A DNA stretch of 64,000 nt, from NCBI GenBank assembly GCA_030490835.1, contig CM059971.1:102676095-102740094 (forward strand), in the 5' to 3' direction. Of this stretch, positions 62,330 to 64,000 are shown piece after piece. Position 1 is the stretch's first letter. Every line of letters begins with the position of its first letter. A program made the translations under genes and the position numbers. This DNA comes from Annona cherimola (Eukaryota; Streptophyta; Magnoliopsida; Magnoliales; Annonaceae). Below the pieces are notes generated by a model that saw only the letters and a program-made list of their open reading frames with translations, did no database searches and had not been told where the DNA came from.

Positions 62330-62695
62330 TAGTTATGCCCACCCGAGTGCAAATATTCATTTATTATTTTTTTAAAAATTTTACACAACTATTAATTTAA
62401 ATGTATTTAACATGTATATCAATTTTTACTATTTTTAGATATTTTTGAAAAAAATTTAAAATTTTTTTTAAAATTTTTAAAAATCAACAACATTTTTTTA
62501 GTAATTTACTAAAAATGACATTAATTTTAAAAAATTCGAAAAAAATCCAAAAATCTCTAAAAATGATAAAAATTAATACACGTGTAAATATACTTATATT
62601 AACACTTTTTATGAAAAGTATTTAAAAAAATAAAAATGAGTAAAATGCACCCGGATGCACCAAGCCTAAATGCACCTGCGTGCAACAAATCATAG
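62330..62695. repeat. Fold-back element, copy A
   Basis: It is bounded by ATGCCCACCCGAGTGCAAATATT on the left and AATGCACCCGGATGCACC on the right. The arms TTAATTTAAATGTATTTAACATGTATATCAATTTTTAC and GATAAAAATTAATACACGTGTAAATATACTTATATTAA are complementary around an A/T-rich centre, so the strand can fold on itself. It has no coding capacity. It is related to copy B at 63.0 kb. Confidence 0.7.
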
Positions 62696-62699
62696 CTCA

Positions 62700-62790
62700 T
62701 CATATTACATCATTTCTTCCAATTAAAAAACTTTTACCCACAAAATTTTCATTGAAAGTTTTATCACTTCCTAAATACAAACTAGACATA
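62700..62790. repeat. Right-end fragment of the Tourist-like MITE
   Basis: CATATTACATCATTTCTTCCAATT ... AAAGTTTTATCACTTCCTAAATACAAAC matches the right third of the TTA-flanked MITE family. The terminal CACACCC is lost. Confidence 0.6.
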
Positions 62791-63034
62791 AAAAAGTGTT
62801 CCACAGAAATGGGCCCATTTAAAATATTATTACGTAATAAATGACACATTCTAATGCATATATATAAATGGATTCTACTATGTTCCATTTCCTTTACATC
62901 TTACCAAACGATTTAATAATATGGAACCTACTGACCCAAATGGATTACAAAAGTTCACAAATTGTTGATCATGTTGTGTCATGGCAAGAAATGCTTGCTA
63001 ATACAGTTGCCTGCTGGTGTTAAAGAAGGGACAT

Positions 63035-63370
63035 TATTCAATGCACTCGGGTATATTTAACTATTATTTATTTTTTTGTTTTGAAAATTCTTTAACAACT
63101 GTTAATCTAAGTGTATTTAACATATGTATTAATTTTTACTAATTTTGAAGATTTTAAGATTTTTTAAAATTTTTAAAAATCAGTGATATTTTTAATAATT
63201 TAGAATTACTAAAATGCCATTAATTTTTTAAAATTCAAAAAAATCGAAAAATCTTCAAAAATGATAAAAATCGATATACATCTTAAATACACTTAGATTA
63301 ACAGTTATATAAAAAATTTAAATAAATAAAAATAAATATTTGCCCCCGGTGCATCAAAGCTAAGCACCGT
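63035..63370. repeat. Fold-back element, copy B
   Basis: Left end AATGCACTCGGGTATATTTAAC, right end TATTTGCCCCCGGTGCATC. The arms are AACTGTTAATCTAAGTGTATTTAACATATGTATTAATTTTTAC and its near complement GATAAAAATCGATATACATCTTAAATACACTTAGATTAACAGTT. It is better preserved than copy A. Confidence 0.75.
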
Positions 63371-64000
63371 AAAAGGGATGACTAGGAACATGAGGACAGT
63401 CCTAATCCCCTAATCCCAAGCAAATAATAAAGCGATGAAAGAGAGCTGCAGACCTGAAATTAACCAGAAATTCGTCCTCTGCCTCTGATATTTGTCATCA
63501 GCTCAGCCTCTCTGCAGAACACAGAGAACAAAGCAAATGTGAATTTTAGCGTCCCGCTAGAATGATGAAAAGTGGAAAATATTCCATTTGATTTCGAACA
63601 TTTTCGTAAAGCAGAAAAAACTGCAACAATATCCGCATCGTTATCAACCTACTGAATGATTTCCAGATCAACGCATGGCGCTCATGATGATTACCCTCAG
63701 CATACATGGCTGAAAATCTAAATTTTAGTATTTTTTTACGACATTTTTCGACACAAAATATGCTTTACAAGCGACGATTAGAACTAGCTTCCGTTGTCCA
63801 AAATTATAAAATCAAAGAAATGCATCTCTAACAATGATATCGATGCGAAAAACAAATGATACCCAATTTAAAAGACTTCCCGATAGCAATTTCATTCCTT
63901 CAAATTAGGAACTGACAGCGCCTGCTAGATCTCTGCCGAATTTCGGCCCTCAATCTTCGCCCGGATACCGGTTGAATCTCAGCCATAAGTTTTTTCTCTT
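63371..64000. other. Window edge, possible 5' end of a minus-strand gene
   Basis: On the minus strand from 63,985 there is a short open stretch MAEIQPVSGRRLRAEIRQ and further downstream an acceptor-like TTCTGCAG near 63,515. This could be the start of a gene, but I do not recognise it and the evidence is weak. Otherwise nothing is seen. Confidence 0.2.

Overview
This is a nuclear genome window from a flowering plant. The evidence is intron-rich genes with GT-AG borders and plant-specific families: a MET1-type DNA methyltransferase, a CLC-c-type vacuolar chloride channel, a plastid-style DUF482/COG3146 protein, a Ty1/copia element primed by initiator tRNA-Met, and several MITE families. The species cannot be told from the sequence. 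All exon maps were built by hand, by matching splice borders, reading phase and family-conserved residues.

Layout. At 1-2.9 kb there is AT-rich intergenic DNA with a Tourist-like MITE. At 3.0-6.4 kb (minus) lies a small one-RRM protein of the RBM7/SF3B4-like type. At 6.7-8.7 kb an inverted-repeat-bounded block holds a decayed LRR receptor kinase pseudogene and a nested MITE. At 8.7-14.2 kb (plus) is a DUF1771/Smr-domain protein whose upstream region holds several copies of a diverged repeat. At 14.5-16.5 kb is a second block bounded by inverted repeats. At 17.0-24.85 kb (minus) is a complete MET1 gene with twelve coding exons, one GC-AG intron and an in-frame upstream first exon.

At 28.2-36.1 kb (minus) is an RRM gene whose RRM exon has been split by a copia retrotransposon (30,810-35,914, 5-bp target duplication). 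The element's untranslated leader carries an antisense fragment resembling the sterol C-22 desaturase CYP710A. At 36-40 kb there is MITE-rich intergenic DNA. At 40.3-49.5 kb (plus) is a twelve-exon COG3146/DUF482 GNAT-like protein with a probable transit peptide. At 50.6-55.2 kb are two adjacent unrelated satellite arrays: a monomer of about 52 bp with a CCCRYGGG-like core, then a 10-bp TTAGATGCYG repeat inside a higher-order unit. At 56.15-61.5 kb (minus) is a seven-exon CLC-c-like channel with complete gating and proton glutamates and a serine selectivity filter. At 61.5-64 kb are promoter DNA and two copies of a fold-back element.

The genes are housekeeping genes with no obvious joint pathway. 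The accessory interest lies in the transposon/gene interactions: exonic insertion, gene-fragment capture and pseudogene transport between inverted repeats. The satellite block separating two active-looking genes is the other notable feature.
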